Assembly: GCA_964003875.1 (NCBI GenBank)
Contig: CAXFLH010000017.1
Coordinates: forward strand, 1 to 19,266
DNA: 19,266 nt
From: UBA8444 sp964003875
GTDB taxonomy: Bacteria; Bacteroidota; Bacteroidia; Flavobacteriales; UBA7312
Direction: 5' to 3'
The translations under genes and the position numbers were made by a program. The stretch's first letter is position 1. Each line of letters starts with the position of its first letter. Below, in pieces: positions 8,490-14,757 of this stretch. The notes beneath the pieces were generated by a model. It worked only from the letters and a program-made list of their open reading frames with translations, was not told the origin of the DNA and searched no databases.

Positions 8490-8717
8490 TTATTTCTTGT
8501 TTTTAAAAATAGAGTACAACACCAAAAGTGCCGCCACACCAATAAAACTACTCTGACCCATAGAGCCGATAGCTTTAGAAATATTGCCTACTACATTCCA
8601 ACCAAATAACGGTTCGCCAATGATAAGTTGAACGGTAATACCCAAACACAAAATAACTATAGCAAAGGAAGTAAGTTCACTAGCTAAGCTCTTTATTCTT
8701 TCTAATAAATCTTTCAT
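8490..8717 (-). CDS. Two-helix membrane miniprotein, paralogue of the gene at 8795-9019
   Basis: A 75-residue protein with a short charged N-terminus (MKDLLERIKSLASE), two hydrophobic segments (about 17-34 and 55-71) joined by a loop with FGWNVVGNISKAIGSMG, and a basic tail (FKNKK). It aligns throughout with the neighbouring 74-residue protein: shared LT, LxLG, VxxxxxG, FG, V.xN, GS and a terminal LxxLxSxxK pattern. This shared pattern supports both as real genes. I do not recognise the family. The size and hairpin layout recall ATP synthase subunit c or VirB2/TrbC-type pilins, but no diagnostic residue links it to either. It is convergent with polA, with 4 bases between stops. A terminator lies between it and its paralogue, and no clear promoter of its own was seen. 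Confidence 0.72.
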   Translation of the reverse strand: MKDLLERIKSLASELTSFAIVILCLGITVQLIIGEPLFGWNVVGNISKAIGSMGQSSFIGVAALLVLYSIFKNKK

Positions 8718-8742
8718 TCTGTCCGTATTTAAAGATTAAAGT

Positions 8743-8777
8743 TAAAAAAAGCCCGTCAATATGACGAGCTTTTTTAA
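8743..8777 (-). terminator. Intrinsic terminator between the two miniprotein genes
   Basis: An A-run and T-run flank a hairpin: GC plus CGTCA (8754-8758), loop ATA, TGACG (8762-8766) plus GC, with one C/A mismatch in the stem. The flanking A7 and T6 runs make it potentially bidirectional. For the gene at 8795-9019 it lies 18 bases past the stop, the expected place. It would therefore limit read-through into the gene at 8490-8717. Confidence 0.75.
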
Positions 8778-8794
8778 ATTATTTATAGGTCATC

Positions 8795-9019
8795 TTATTT
8801 CTTTAGTAAAGAAAATAAAATCAAGATAGCTAAAAATCCAGCAAATCCAGAGCCAGCTAAAGAACCTAATACGTTAGTTACATTCTCAATAACTGTTACT
8901 CCGAACATAGCGCCGGAGCCAAAAAGAATTTCAACAGCTACACCTAAACCTAATAAGGTAATAACTAATGCTGTTAAACCCGTAAAAAAATCACCGAAGT
9001 ATTTAAATACTTTATCCAT
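8795..9019 (-). CDS. Two-helix membrane miniprotein, paralogue of the gene at 8490-8717
   Basis: A 74-residue protein starting MDKVFKYFGDFF, with two long hydrophobic segments (about 14-33 and 52-72). They are separated by a glycine-containing loop (FGSGAMFGVTVIENVTNVLGS), and the protein ends LLKK. There are almost no charged residues within the hydrophobic parts, and small residues are frequent (LGLGVAVE, LAGSGFAGFLA), which favours tight helix packing or oligomers. No signal peptide is needed; the protein is probably embedded in the inner membrane. It has the best-formed promoter in this window and its own terminator, so it may be well expressed. Function is unknown. See the paralogue entry for the comparison. 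Confidence 0.75.
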   Translation of the reverse strand: MDKVFKYFGDFFTGLTALVITLLGLGVAVEILFGSGAMFGVTVIENVTNVLGSLAGSGFAGFLAILILFSLLKK

Positions 9020-9047
9020 TTTTTAAAAATTTGATTAATAATGGCAA

Positions 9048-9079
9048 CAAACATATGAGGCTGAATGATACGTGTCAAA
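9048..9079 (-). promoter_or_regulatory. Canonical Bacteroidota promoter for the miniprotein gene at 8795-9019
   Basis: On the minus strand, TTTG (9079-9076), a 20-base spacer, then TATGTTTG (9055-9048) match the TTTG / TAnnTTTG pair with near-standard spacing. The -7 element ends 28 bases before the ATG. This is the clearest two-part promoter in the window. Confidence 0.75.
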
Positions 9080-9139
9080 TTATTTACCATACAAGTGTCA
9101 AAATGAAAGAAATAAATAAAAAAAAGTTTTTTTTGACAC
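9072..9139. repeat. Three copies of GTGTCAAA (two direct, one inverted)
   Basis: GTGTCAAA occurs at 9072-9079 and 9095-9102. A copy in the opposite orientation, TTTTGACAC, lies at 9131-9139 and pairs with GTGTCAAAA at 9095-9103. The first copy overlaps the -33 element of the miniprotein promoter. They could be regulator-binding sites or vestigial -33 elements. Confidence 0.4.
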
Positions 9140-9320
9140 CTGTTTATAATTAATCAACTGATTTACAGATATTTACAAATTTGATTAGTATAAATTTTAT
9201 AGAGTAATGTTTTTCATTACTAACAGTACAATGTTTAAAAACTTAGGATATTTTAATACAATGGTTTACAGCTAATTACATCAAAAAAGAAGCTGTTTTG
9301 GCATCAAAAAAAGCTAAAAA

Positions 9321-10022
9321 TTACAAATCACGTAGAGAATACAGTACGTCTTTGTATTTGGAACAATTATTTAGGAAGTCGATATACTTTTGAGCAACTA
9401 TCTCAGCAGAAGCGAGTTCGCCATCTTCTTTGTAAGAAATGAAACGGTCTACTTCTGGGAAGTCTGTTTTATTGGCTTCTCTTATCTGCTGCTGCATAGC
9501 AGTATCTACAATCCCAGGGGCTATAGAATATATTTTAAACTTAGGGTACTCTAATTGCAGAACTTGAGACAACATATCTAGAGCCGCCTTAGAAGCGCAA
9601 TAGGTACTCCAAGAATGTATGGGGTGTTTGCCCGCTCCTGAACTTATATTTAGAATAATGCACTCCGATTTGCTTTTTTCAAAGCAAGAGATGAACTGAT
9701 TACATAAAATACTTGGTGCAGAAATATTCAAAAAGTAGTTTTCTGAAATTTCTTCTTCATCATGTAAATTAAGTGGTTTTATAGGCCCTACAGAACCTGC
9801 ATTATTTATAAGGACTACTTTGTTTGCATTAAAAGAATTGGGTTTAAATATTTTATCTGTCCAAGGCTGTGTTAAGTCAATGTAGTGGTGTTGGTACCTA
9901 TCGTGTTGTATGGTTCTTGAACGGGCAATGCCTATAACTATATTATTGGTGTTTTCTAACAATAATTCAGCTATTGCCTCCCCAATTCCACTACTAGCTC
10001 CTGTTATATAAAATACGTCCAT
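9321..10022 (-). CDS. Classical short-chain dehydrogenase/reductase, sepiapterin/benzil-reductase-like
   Basis: A 233-residue NAD(P)H-dependent oxidoreductase. The dinucleotide motif TGASSGIG is at residues 7-14, NNAG at 73-76, a catalytic serine at 127/128 (NISSGAG), and Tyr141/Lys145 in YCASK. Arg34 after the second strand (GIARSR) suggests NADPH preference. The C-terminal PGIVDTAMQQQIRE pattern is typical of the group containing sepiapterin reductase and the (S)-benzoin-forming benzil reductase of bacilli, so a carbonyl substrate is likely but unidentified. Its ATG overlaps the stop of the upstream cystathionine gene as TAATG, indicating translational coupling. It need not act in the same pathway. 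The protein is the expected length and ends naturally. Confidence 0.88.
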   Translation of the reverse strand: MDVFYITGASSGIGEAIAELLLENTNNIVIGIARSRTIQHDRYQHHYIDLTQPWTDKIFKPNSFNANKVVLINNAGSVGPIKPLNLHDEEEISENYFLNISAPSILCNQFISCFEKSKSECIILNISSGAGKHPIHSWSTYCASKAALDMLSQVLQLEYPKFKIYSIAPGIVDTAMQQQIREANKTDFPEVDRFISYKEDGELASAEIVAQKYIDFLNNCSKYKDVLYSLRDL

Positions 10023-11167
10023 TACAATTGGCTTAATGCTTGTTCAAGGTCTGATTTTAAGTCTTCAATGTCTTCGACACCGACACTAAGTCTGATAAGA
10101 GAGTCTACCACGCCTGTTTTTTCTCTTTCTTCTTTAGGTATAGCCGCATGAGTCATACTCGCAGGGTGACCACACAAAGATTCTACACCACCTAAAGACT
10201 CAGCTAAAGTAAAATAATGAGTAGAGGACACCACTTTAAAGGCGTCATCTAGTCGGTTGCCAACTAGTGAGAAGGACAACATACCTCCAAAATCTTTCAT
10301 TTGTTTCTTGGCAACTTCATGGTTGGGGTGGCTTTCAAATCCGGGCCAATAGACCTTGTCTACTTTAGGGTGAGCTGCCAAAAATTGAGCAATGGCTTTG
10401 CCATTTTCACAATGACGTTGTATTCTAAGGTGTAAGGTTTTTATCCCTCTTAGAACCAAAAAACTATCCATAGGTCCTGGTACAGCACCACAACTGTTTT
10501 GTATAAAGTAAAGACGCTCGGCTAAAGTATCATCATTAAGCATTAAAGCACCCATTACCACATCGGAATGACCGCCTAAATATTTGGTTACTGAGTGCAT
10601 AACGATATCAGCTCCCATATCCATAGGGTTTTGAAGATATGGCGAAGCAAAGGTATTATCTACACCCAACAAAATACTATGGGATTTGGCAACTTTGGCA
10701 ACGGCTTCTATATCAATGACATTTAGCATAGGATTGGTTGGCGTTTCCACCCAAATGAGCTTGGTCTTATCGTTAATGTAATCGGCTATTTTATCGGCAT
10801 TTTCCATACCGATGAAATGAAATTTAATGCCATAATTTTCAAATATCTTAGTAAAGATACGGTATGTGCCACCATATAAATCGTTGGTAGATACCACTTC
10901 GTCACCAGGGTTTAGCAGTTTTATTACAGCATCAATAGCTGCCAAACCACTACTAAAACATAGGCCGTACTTGGCATTTTCAAGAGCTGCCAAATTACTT
11001 TCCAAAGCGGCTCGGGTAGGGTTTCCTGTTCTAGAATATTCAAAGCCTTGATGATCGCCAGGACTAGCCTGAACATAAGTCGAAGTTTGATAAATAGGAG
11101 TCATAATTGCTCCAGTGGATTTGTCAGGCTCTAATCCTGCATGAATAACTTTAGTATTGAACTTCAT
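10022..11167 (-). CDS. metB: Cystathionine gamma-synthase/gamma-lyase-type PLP enzyme
   Basis: A 381-residue member of the Cys/Met-metabolism PLP family (fold type I). Diagnostic segments are YSRTGNPTR (44-52), FSSGLAAIDA (71-80), DLYGGTYR (96-103), WVETPTNP (139-146), GVDNTFASPY (168-177) and HSVTKYLGGHSD (191-202), where Lys195 should form the Schiff base with PLP. The C-terminus has the usual SLGGVESL and RLSVGVED. The reaction is either O-acylhomoserine plus cysteine to cystathionine (MetB) or cystathionine cleavage to cysteine; sequence reading alone cannot separate these closely related activities. The symbol follows common annotation in this phylum. The gene is first in a two-gene unit with the short-chain dehydrogenase. 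An unusual terminator sits 48 bases upstream of its start. Confidence 0.88.
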   Translation of the reverse strand: MKFNTKVIHAGLEPDKSTGAIMTPIYQTSTYVQASPGDHQGFEYSRTGNPTRAALESNLAALENAKYGLCFSSGLAAIDAVIKLLNPGDEVVSTNDLYGGTYRIFTKIFENYGIKFHFIGMENADKIADYINDKTKLIWVETPTNPMLNVIDIEAVAKVAKSHSILLGVDNTFASPYLQNPMDMGADIVMHSVTKYLGGHSDVVMGALMLNDDTLAERLYFIQNSCGAVPGPMDSFLVLRGIKTLHLRIQRHCENGKAIAQFLAAHPKVDKVYWPGFESHPNHEVAKKQMKDFGGMLSFSLVGNRLDDAFKVVSSTHYFTLAESLGGVESLCGHPASMTHAAIPKEEREKTGVVDSLIRLSVGVEDIEDLKSDLEQALSQL

Positions 11168-11176
11168 TTATTGTAT

Positions 11177-11184
11177 AAAATATA
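11177..11184 (-). promoter_or_regulatory. Possible -7 element for the cystathionine gene
   Basis: TATATTTT on the minus strand differs from TAnnTTTG only at the last base and ends 9 bases before the ATG, giving a very short leader. If it is the true promoter, the terminator at 11213-11241 lies upstream of it and cannot attenuate this gene. Confidence 0.3.
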
Positions 11185-11212
11185 TGGGGCTAAGTTACAC
11201 AATTAGATACAA

Positions 11213-11241
11213 AAAAAAGAGGTGTGTTTCCCCTCTTTTCT
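11213..11241 (-). terminator. Orphan intrinsic terminator upstream of the cystathionine gene
   Basis: AAAAGAGG (11215-11222) pairs with CCTCTTTT (11232-11239) around a 9-base loop. In the minus direction the stem is followed by a run of T residues, giving a textbook terminator; in the plus direction the T-run is short and interrupted. No annotated gene ends here, since both flanking genes start away from it. Confidence 0.65.
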
Positions 11242-11254
11242 AAAAATAAATAAA

Positions 11255-11311
11255 TCATTGTTTTAATAAAATAACGTTTCTTAACTTCTGAACAAGCTGT
11301 GTTAGAAACAT
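11255..11311 (-). other. Possible 18-codon ORF or leader upstream of the orphan terminator
   Basis: ATG at 11311 to TGA at 11255 encodes MFLTQLVQKLRNVILLKQ. It ends 13 bases before the terminator hairpin. There is no ribosome-binding site and no clear promoter, and such short frames are common by chance. It is listed only because the terminator implies that something is transcribed here. Confidence 0.15.
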
Positions 11312-11457
11312 GTAAATACAAACGAGGAGAAAAGTTTTCGTAATATATTTAGTTTTAAAATTTAGTATATATCTCTAAAATTATAAATTAAAAAAAATCG
11401 TTTTAAGTTTGCTTCTTACGTCTCTAAAAGAAATGACTATAAACTACTTTTTGTTGG

Positions 11458-11465
11458 TATATTTG
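11458..11465 (+). promoter_or_regulatory. -7 element for the ArsC/Spx-family gene
   Basis: TATATTTG is an exact TAnnTTTG match ending 20 bases before the ATG at 11486. A second exact match, TAAGTTTG at 11404-11411, could give an alternative longer transcript. No TTG was found at the usual -33 distance for either. Confidence 0.55.
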
Positions 11466-11485
11466 CCTCATAATTGTAACGAATA

Positions 11486-11833
11486 ATGAAAAAAGCCTAC
11501 CATCTAGCCCAATGCAGTACCTGCCAACGCATCTTAAAAGAGGTGAATTGGAAATGGCAATTGCAAGAGATACGAACAGAAAAAATTAGTGAAGAACAAT
11601 TGGACCAAATGGCAAAAATGAGTGGCTCTTATGAGTCCTTATTTAGCAGACGTGCCTTGAAATACAAAAGTATGGGGCTCAAAGACAAAGCCCTTAGTGA
11701 AGCCGATTATCGACAATTAATTTTAGAGGAAGATACATTCCTTAAGCGACCAGTATTTATCGTCAACGATAAAATATTTGTTGGCAACAGCAAAAAAACT
11801 ATAGAAGCACTTAGCTCTGCACTAAATGAATAA
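11486..11833 (+). CDS. ArsC/Spx-family thioredoxin-fold protein
   Basis: A 115-residue protein of the ArsC/Spx/YffB superfamily. The N-terminal CxxC is Cys10/Cys13 (AQCSTCQRIL), as in Spx, instead of the single active cysteine of classical ArsC. The segments SRRALKYKSMGL and LKRPVFIVNDKIFVGNSKK match the family pattern, in which the Arg-Pro before a beta strand helps form the anion site. Arsenate reduction is therefore possible but not shown. No arsR, arsB or acr3 gene is nearby, and a redox-sensing or disulfide role is equally plausible. Spx-like RNA polymerase binding was described in Firmicutes and should not be assumed here. The stop overlaps the start of the EamA transporter by 8 bases, so the two are co-translated. 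Confidence 0.82.
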   Translation: MKKAYHLAQCSTCQRILKEVNWKWQLQEIRTEKISEEQLDQMAKMSGSYESLFSRRALKYKSMGLKDKALSEADYRQLILEEDTFLKRPVFIVNDKIFVGNSKKTIEALSSALNE

Positions 11834-12719
11834 ACGACTTCTTGCCCACTTAGCCCTTTTTGCTGCCAACCTCATTTATGGCATCAACTATACCGTTGCC
11901 AAAGAGGTGATGCCCGATTATATTGAACCCTTAGGATTTATTTTAGTTAGAGTAACTGGGGCTGTCGTTTTATTTTGGTTATGCTACGCTTTATTTTATT
12001 ACGAAAAAGTTAAAAAGGGTGATTTACTAAAACTAGCTTTTTGTGGTTTGTTTGGAGTCGCCATCAATCAAATGCTATTTTTTGAAGGCTTGAACCTCAC
12101 CACACCCATCAATGCTGCCGTAATAATGGTAAGTAATCCCATCTTAGTCTTGCTATTCGGCATCATCTTGGCTACTGAGAGATTTAGCACTAAGAAAGGA
12201 GTCGGTGTAACCTTAGGAGCACTAGGTGCAATAGCACTCATTACTAATGGTGGCCAAGTCAGTATGAACAACGAACATTTTTGGGGTAACATTATGGTGT
12301 TTATCAATGCCTCCTCCTACGCTGTATATCTAGTATTGGTAAAGCCTCTCATGCAAAAATATAAACCCATAACAGTAATTAGCTGGGTGTTTTTGTTTGG
12401 TATTCTATTTGTTATTCCTTTTGGTTGGTCGGATTTCCAAGCCATACAATGGGCGACTATGCCCAGTGGTATTTTATGGCGAGTAGCTTTTGTAGTCATA
12501 GGCACTACTTTTTTAGCTTACCTCTTTAACATCTATGGATTAAAAACCCTCAACCCCTCAACGGTAAGCACCTATATTTATTTACAGCCCGTTTTAGCTA
12601 GTATCGTCGCCATAATGGCTAGTAGTGACAGCCTCGATATAACCAAAATAGGCTCAAGCATTCTCATCTTTTTAGGAGTTTATTTAGTTAGTCATAAAAC
12701 AAAAGCAGTACAAGACTAG
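11826..12719 (+). CDS. EamA-family (DMT superfamily) transporter
   Basis: A 297-residue inner-membrane protein with two EamA repeats (about residues 5-138 and 152-290), each with around five membrane segments, giving ten helices. Family features include the first helix LALFAANLIYGINYTVAKEVMP, the segment PINAAVIMVSNPILVLLFG at the end of the first repeat, and TFLAYLFNIYGLKTLNPSTVSTYIYLQPVLA in the second. The family exports amino acids, nucleosides or other metabolites; the substrate cannot be read from sequence. The ATG lies within the end of the upstream ArsC/Spx-family gene. The next gene has its own promoter element 8 bases past the stop, so the operon probably ends here. Confidence 0.9.
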   Translation: MNKRLLAHLALFAANLIYGINYTVAKEVMPDYIEPLGFILVRVTGAVVLFWLCYALFYYEKVKKGDLLKLAFCGLFGVAINQMLFFEGLNLTTPINAAVIMVSNPILVLLFGIILATERFSTKKGVGVTLGALGAIALITNGGQVSMNNEHFWGNIMVFINASSYAVYLVLVKPLMQKYKPITVISWVFLFGILFVIPFGWSDFQAIQWATMPSGILWRVAFVVIGTTFLAYLFNIYGLKTLNPSTVSTYIYLQPVLASIVAIMASSDSLDITKIGSSILIFLGVYLVSHKTKAVQD

Positions 12720-12727
12720 CAATTTAT

Positions 12728-12735
12728 TACCTTTG
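12728..12735 (+). promoter_or_regulatory. -7 element for the yicC-gmk-nadD operon
   Basis: TACCTTTG is an exact TAnnTTTG match ending 18 bases before the yicC ATG at 12754. An alternative TTG start at 12733 falls inside this element, which supports the ATG at 12754. Confidence 0.55.
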
Positions 12736-12753
12736 CTAATTAATTCATATACT

Positions 12754-13617
12754 ATGATTCTATCGATGACAGGCTACGGAAAAGCCGAAACCAATGCTCA
12801 CAACAAAAAGTTTACTGTTGAGATTAAATCCTTAAATAGTAAACAAATCGATATGAACGTTCGTGTGCCTAGTGCTTACCGAGATAAAGAATTGAGTATA
12901 CGTAAACTATTGAGCACAGCCTTGAGTAGAGGCAAAATTGACTGTTCTCTATTTGTGGAATATACTAGCACAGAAAAGACTGCCAATATCAATACTGAGG
13001 TAGTCAAAAAATATTACCATGACTTGCAAAACATCGCTAAAGAACTCGATAACAATGATGAACTAATGAGTACTGTTATGCGTATGCCAGAAGTTATGAA
13101 AGTAGAAAAAGAAGAAATAGACCCACAAGAGTGGGAAACTATAGAAAGCCTCATTCAACAAGCGGCTAGTGCCTTAACTCAATTCCGAAAAGATGAAGGG
13201 CAATCCTTAGCTCAAGACTTTAAACTAAGAATAGAAAATATACGTGGCATAATGCTTAACATAGAAAAAGAAGAACATCAAAGGGTAGCTAATATTAAAG
13301 AGCGTATTGTAGAAAAACTCGGTGAACTGAAGTCTAATGTTGATGAAAGCAGATTAGAGCAAGAGCTCATCTACTATCTAGAAAAACTTGACGTGACCGA
13401 AGAAATTGTCCGTCTATCCAATCACCTGAATTACTTTTTAGAAACTATGAATTCGGATATTTCTGAGGGTAAAAAATTAGGTTTCATCTGCCAAGAAATA
13501 GGTCGTGAAGTCAACACTATTGGCTCCAAATCCCACAATTCCGAGATGCAACAACAAGTGGTGCAAATGAAAGACGAATTAGAAAAAATAAAAGAACAAA
13601 TACTCAATGTCCTCTAA
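12754..13617 (+). CDS. yicC: YicC-family endoribonuclease
   Basis: A 287-residue protein beginning MILSMTGYGKAE, the conserved N-terminal signature of the YicC/YloC family, which decides the start. The middle is rich in helices with charged heptad-like stretches (about residues 130-215). The C-terminus has the conserved block EELIYYLEKLDVTEEIVRL-like region and GRKxGF-type segment (here EGKKLGFICQEIGREVNTIGSKS). E. coli YicC has been reported to be an RNA endonuclease; earlier it was known only as a stress-induced protein. The activity here is inferred from the family. The gmk ATG lies 11 bases inside its 3' end, so the two proteins are translationally coupled, as is common for yicC next to gmk across bacteria. 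Confidence 0.92.
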   Translation: MILSMTGYGKAETNAHNKKFTVEIKSLNSKQIDMNVRVPSAYRDKELSIRKLLSTALSRGKIDCSLFVEYTSTEKTANINTEVVKKYYHDLQNIAKELDNNDELMSTVMRMPEVMKVEKEEIDPQEWETIESLIQQAASALTQFRKDEGQSLAQDFKLRIENIRGIMLNIEKEEHQRVANIKERIVEKLGELKSNVDESRLEQELIYYLEKLDVTEEIVRLSNHLNYFLETMNSDISEGKKLGFICQEIGREVNTIGSKSHNSEMQQQVVQMKDELEKIKEQILNVL

Positions 13618-14179
13618 AAAAGTCATCATTTTTTCTGCCCCATCGGGTGCTGGTAAAACCACTGTTGTCAAACATCTACTCCAAAACTTGACCTCACAAT
13701 TGTCGTTTTCTATATCGGCATGTAGTAGAGCCCCTCGCCAAAACGAAGTCAAGGGCAAAGACTACCATTTTTTGTCGGTTGAAGACTTTAAAAAAGGCAT
13801 AGAAAATAAGCTATTTTTGGAATGGGAAGAAGTCTATCCCAATTTGTTTTACGGCACTTTGCTAGAAGAAGTTGAACGCATTTGGTCCAATGGCAAAGCC
13901 ATTATTTTTGATGTAGATGTAAAGGGTGGTATTTCTCTCAAACAACACTTTGGCGAAAAGGCATTATCTATTTTTGTAGCGCCACCGTCTTTAGTTGTTT
14001 TAGAAGAAAGACTACGCAACAGAGGGACAGAAAGTGAAGAAGACCTTCAAAAACGTATTGGCAAAGCAGCCCAAGAAATGACACATAAGAGTGATTTTGA
14101 CAAGGTGTTGGTCAATGAAAATTTAGAACGAGCTTGTCAACAAGCTCTAGAAATGGCGCAAGATTTTTTAGCTGACTAA
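13607..14179 (+). CDS. gmk: Guanylate kinase
   Basis: A 190-residue kinase converting GMP (or dGMP) plus ATP to GDP. The P-loop is APSGAGKTT (residues 11-19). The GMP-binding region has CSRAPRQNEVKGKDYHF (39-55) and EWEEVYPNLFYGT (72-84); the usual STR of the family is CSR here, a mild substitution. DVDVKGG (102-108) and RLRNRGTESEEDLQKR (135-150, the lid) are present. The length is normal (about 185-210). It overlaps yicC by 11 bases and nadD begins one base after its stop, so the three form a tightly packed operon. Confidence 0.96.
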   Translation: MSSKKVIIFSAPSGAGKTTVVKHLLQNLTSQLSFSISACSRAPRQNEVKGKDYHFLSVEDFKKGIENKLFLEWEEVYPNLFYGTLLEEVERIWSNGKAIIFDVDVKGGISLKQHFGEKALSIFVAPPSLVVLEERLRNRGTESEEDLQKRIGKAAQEMTHKSDFDKVLVNENLERACQQALEMAQDFLAD

Positions 14180-14180
14180 G

Positions 14181-14753
14181 ATGAAAACAGGTTTATTTTT
14201 TGGTTCATTTAATCCCATTCATGTGGGGCATATGGCAATTGCTCAATATATGCTCGAACATACTGACATAGATAAAATATGGTTTGTAGTATCGCCTCAA
14301 AACCCCTTTAAAACAAAAAGTACACTGCTCGACCAACAACATCGTTTAGTTCTCGTTCGTATTGCCACCGAAGACGATCCCAAGCTGACAGCATCAAACA
14401 TAGAGTTTTCTTTGTCTATTCCCTCCTACACCGTTGACACTTTAACACATCTTAGAGAAAATTATCCTAAGGAAGATTTTGCGCTTATTATGGGCCAAGA
14501 TAACTTGACCAACTTACATAAATGGAAAAATTATGAAGCTATCCTCGAATGGCACGATGTCTATGTATATCCTAGACCTAAGGCTAAAAGTTGTGAATTA
14601 GAAAATCACCCTAAGATATACCTCACCCAAGCCCCTATGATGGATATTTCTGCTGAATTTATTAGAAAATGTATTCAAGAAAATAAAGCGGTCAGCTATT
14701 TCTTACCTCCCAAGATTATGGAATATATCGACGAGATGAATTTTTATAAATAG
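14181..14753 (+). CDS. nadD: Nicotinate-nucleotide adenylyltransferase
   Basis: A 190-residue NaMN adenylyltransferase that makes deamido-NAD in NAD biosynthesis. The nucleotidyltransferase motif GSFNPIHVGH is at residues 8-17, with His14 and His17 as the expected catalytic pair. PSYTVDTL (81-88) is the nicotinate-site segment, MGQDNLTNLHKW (104-115) is typical of NadD, and ISAEFIRK (156-163) corresponds to the ISSTxIR motif, with SA replacing SS. The size and motifs favour NadD over CoaD. Last gene of the yicC-gmk-nadD unit. It is convergent with purQ with only 4 bases between stops and no visible hairpin terminator. Confidence 0.95.
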   Translation: MKTGLFFGSFNPIHVGHMAIAQYMLEHTDIDKIWFVVSPQNPFKTKSTLLDQQHRLVLVRIATEDDPKLTASNIEFSLSIPSYTVDTLTHLRENYPKEDFALIMGQDNLTNLHKWKNYEAILEWHDVYVYPRPKAKSCELENHPKIYLTQAPMMDISAEFIRKCIQENKAVSYFLPPKIMEYIDEMNFYK

Positions 14754-14757
14754 ATCC

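Larger units (their letters stand above)
9020..9320. other. AT-rich intergenic region between two minus-strand genes
   Basis: It holds the miniprotein promoter (9048-9079) and the GTGTCAAA repeats (9072-9139). Past 9140 I see no gene. A poor hairpin near 9285-9305 (minus strand GATGC, loop, GCTTC, then T6; one mismatch) could terminate the dehydrogenase transcript, but it is weak. Tiny ORFs of 13-22 codons on the plus strand have no support. No tRNA or recognisable RNA was seen. Confidence 0.5.
11168..11485. other. Divergent intergenic region
   Basis: AT-rich and without a supported gene. It holds the orphan terminator, the 18-codon ORF, a weak -7 element for the cystathionine gene, and two exact TAnnTTTG matches facing the ArsC/Spx gene (TAAGTTTG at 11404-11411 and TATATTTG at 11458-11465). 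I looked for a SAM-riboswitch-like consensus on the minus strand and did not recognise one. Confidence 0.5.

Noticed and set aside
9133..9150. TTGACA followed by TATAAT, resembling a sigma70 promoter
   Set aside because: The spacer is only 6 bases, no plus-strand gene follows for 2.3 kb, and this phylum uses a different consensus.
9090..9290. Short plus-strand ORFs such as MKEINKKKFFLTPVYN in the gap
   Set aside because: 13-22 codons, overlapping repeats and promoter parts, with no ribosome-binding site and no homologue recognised.
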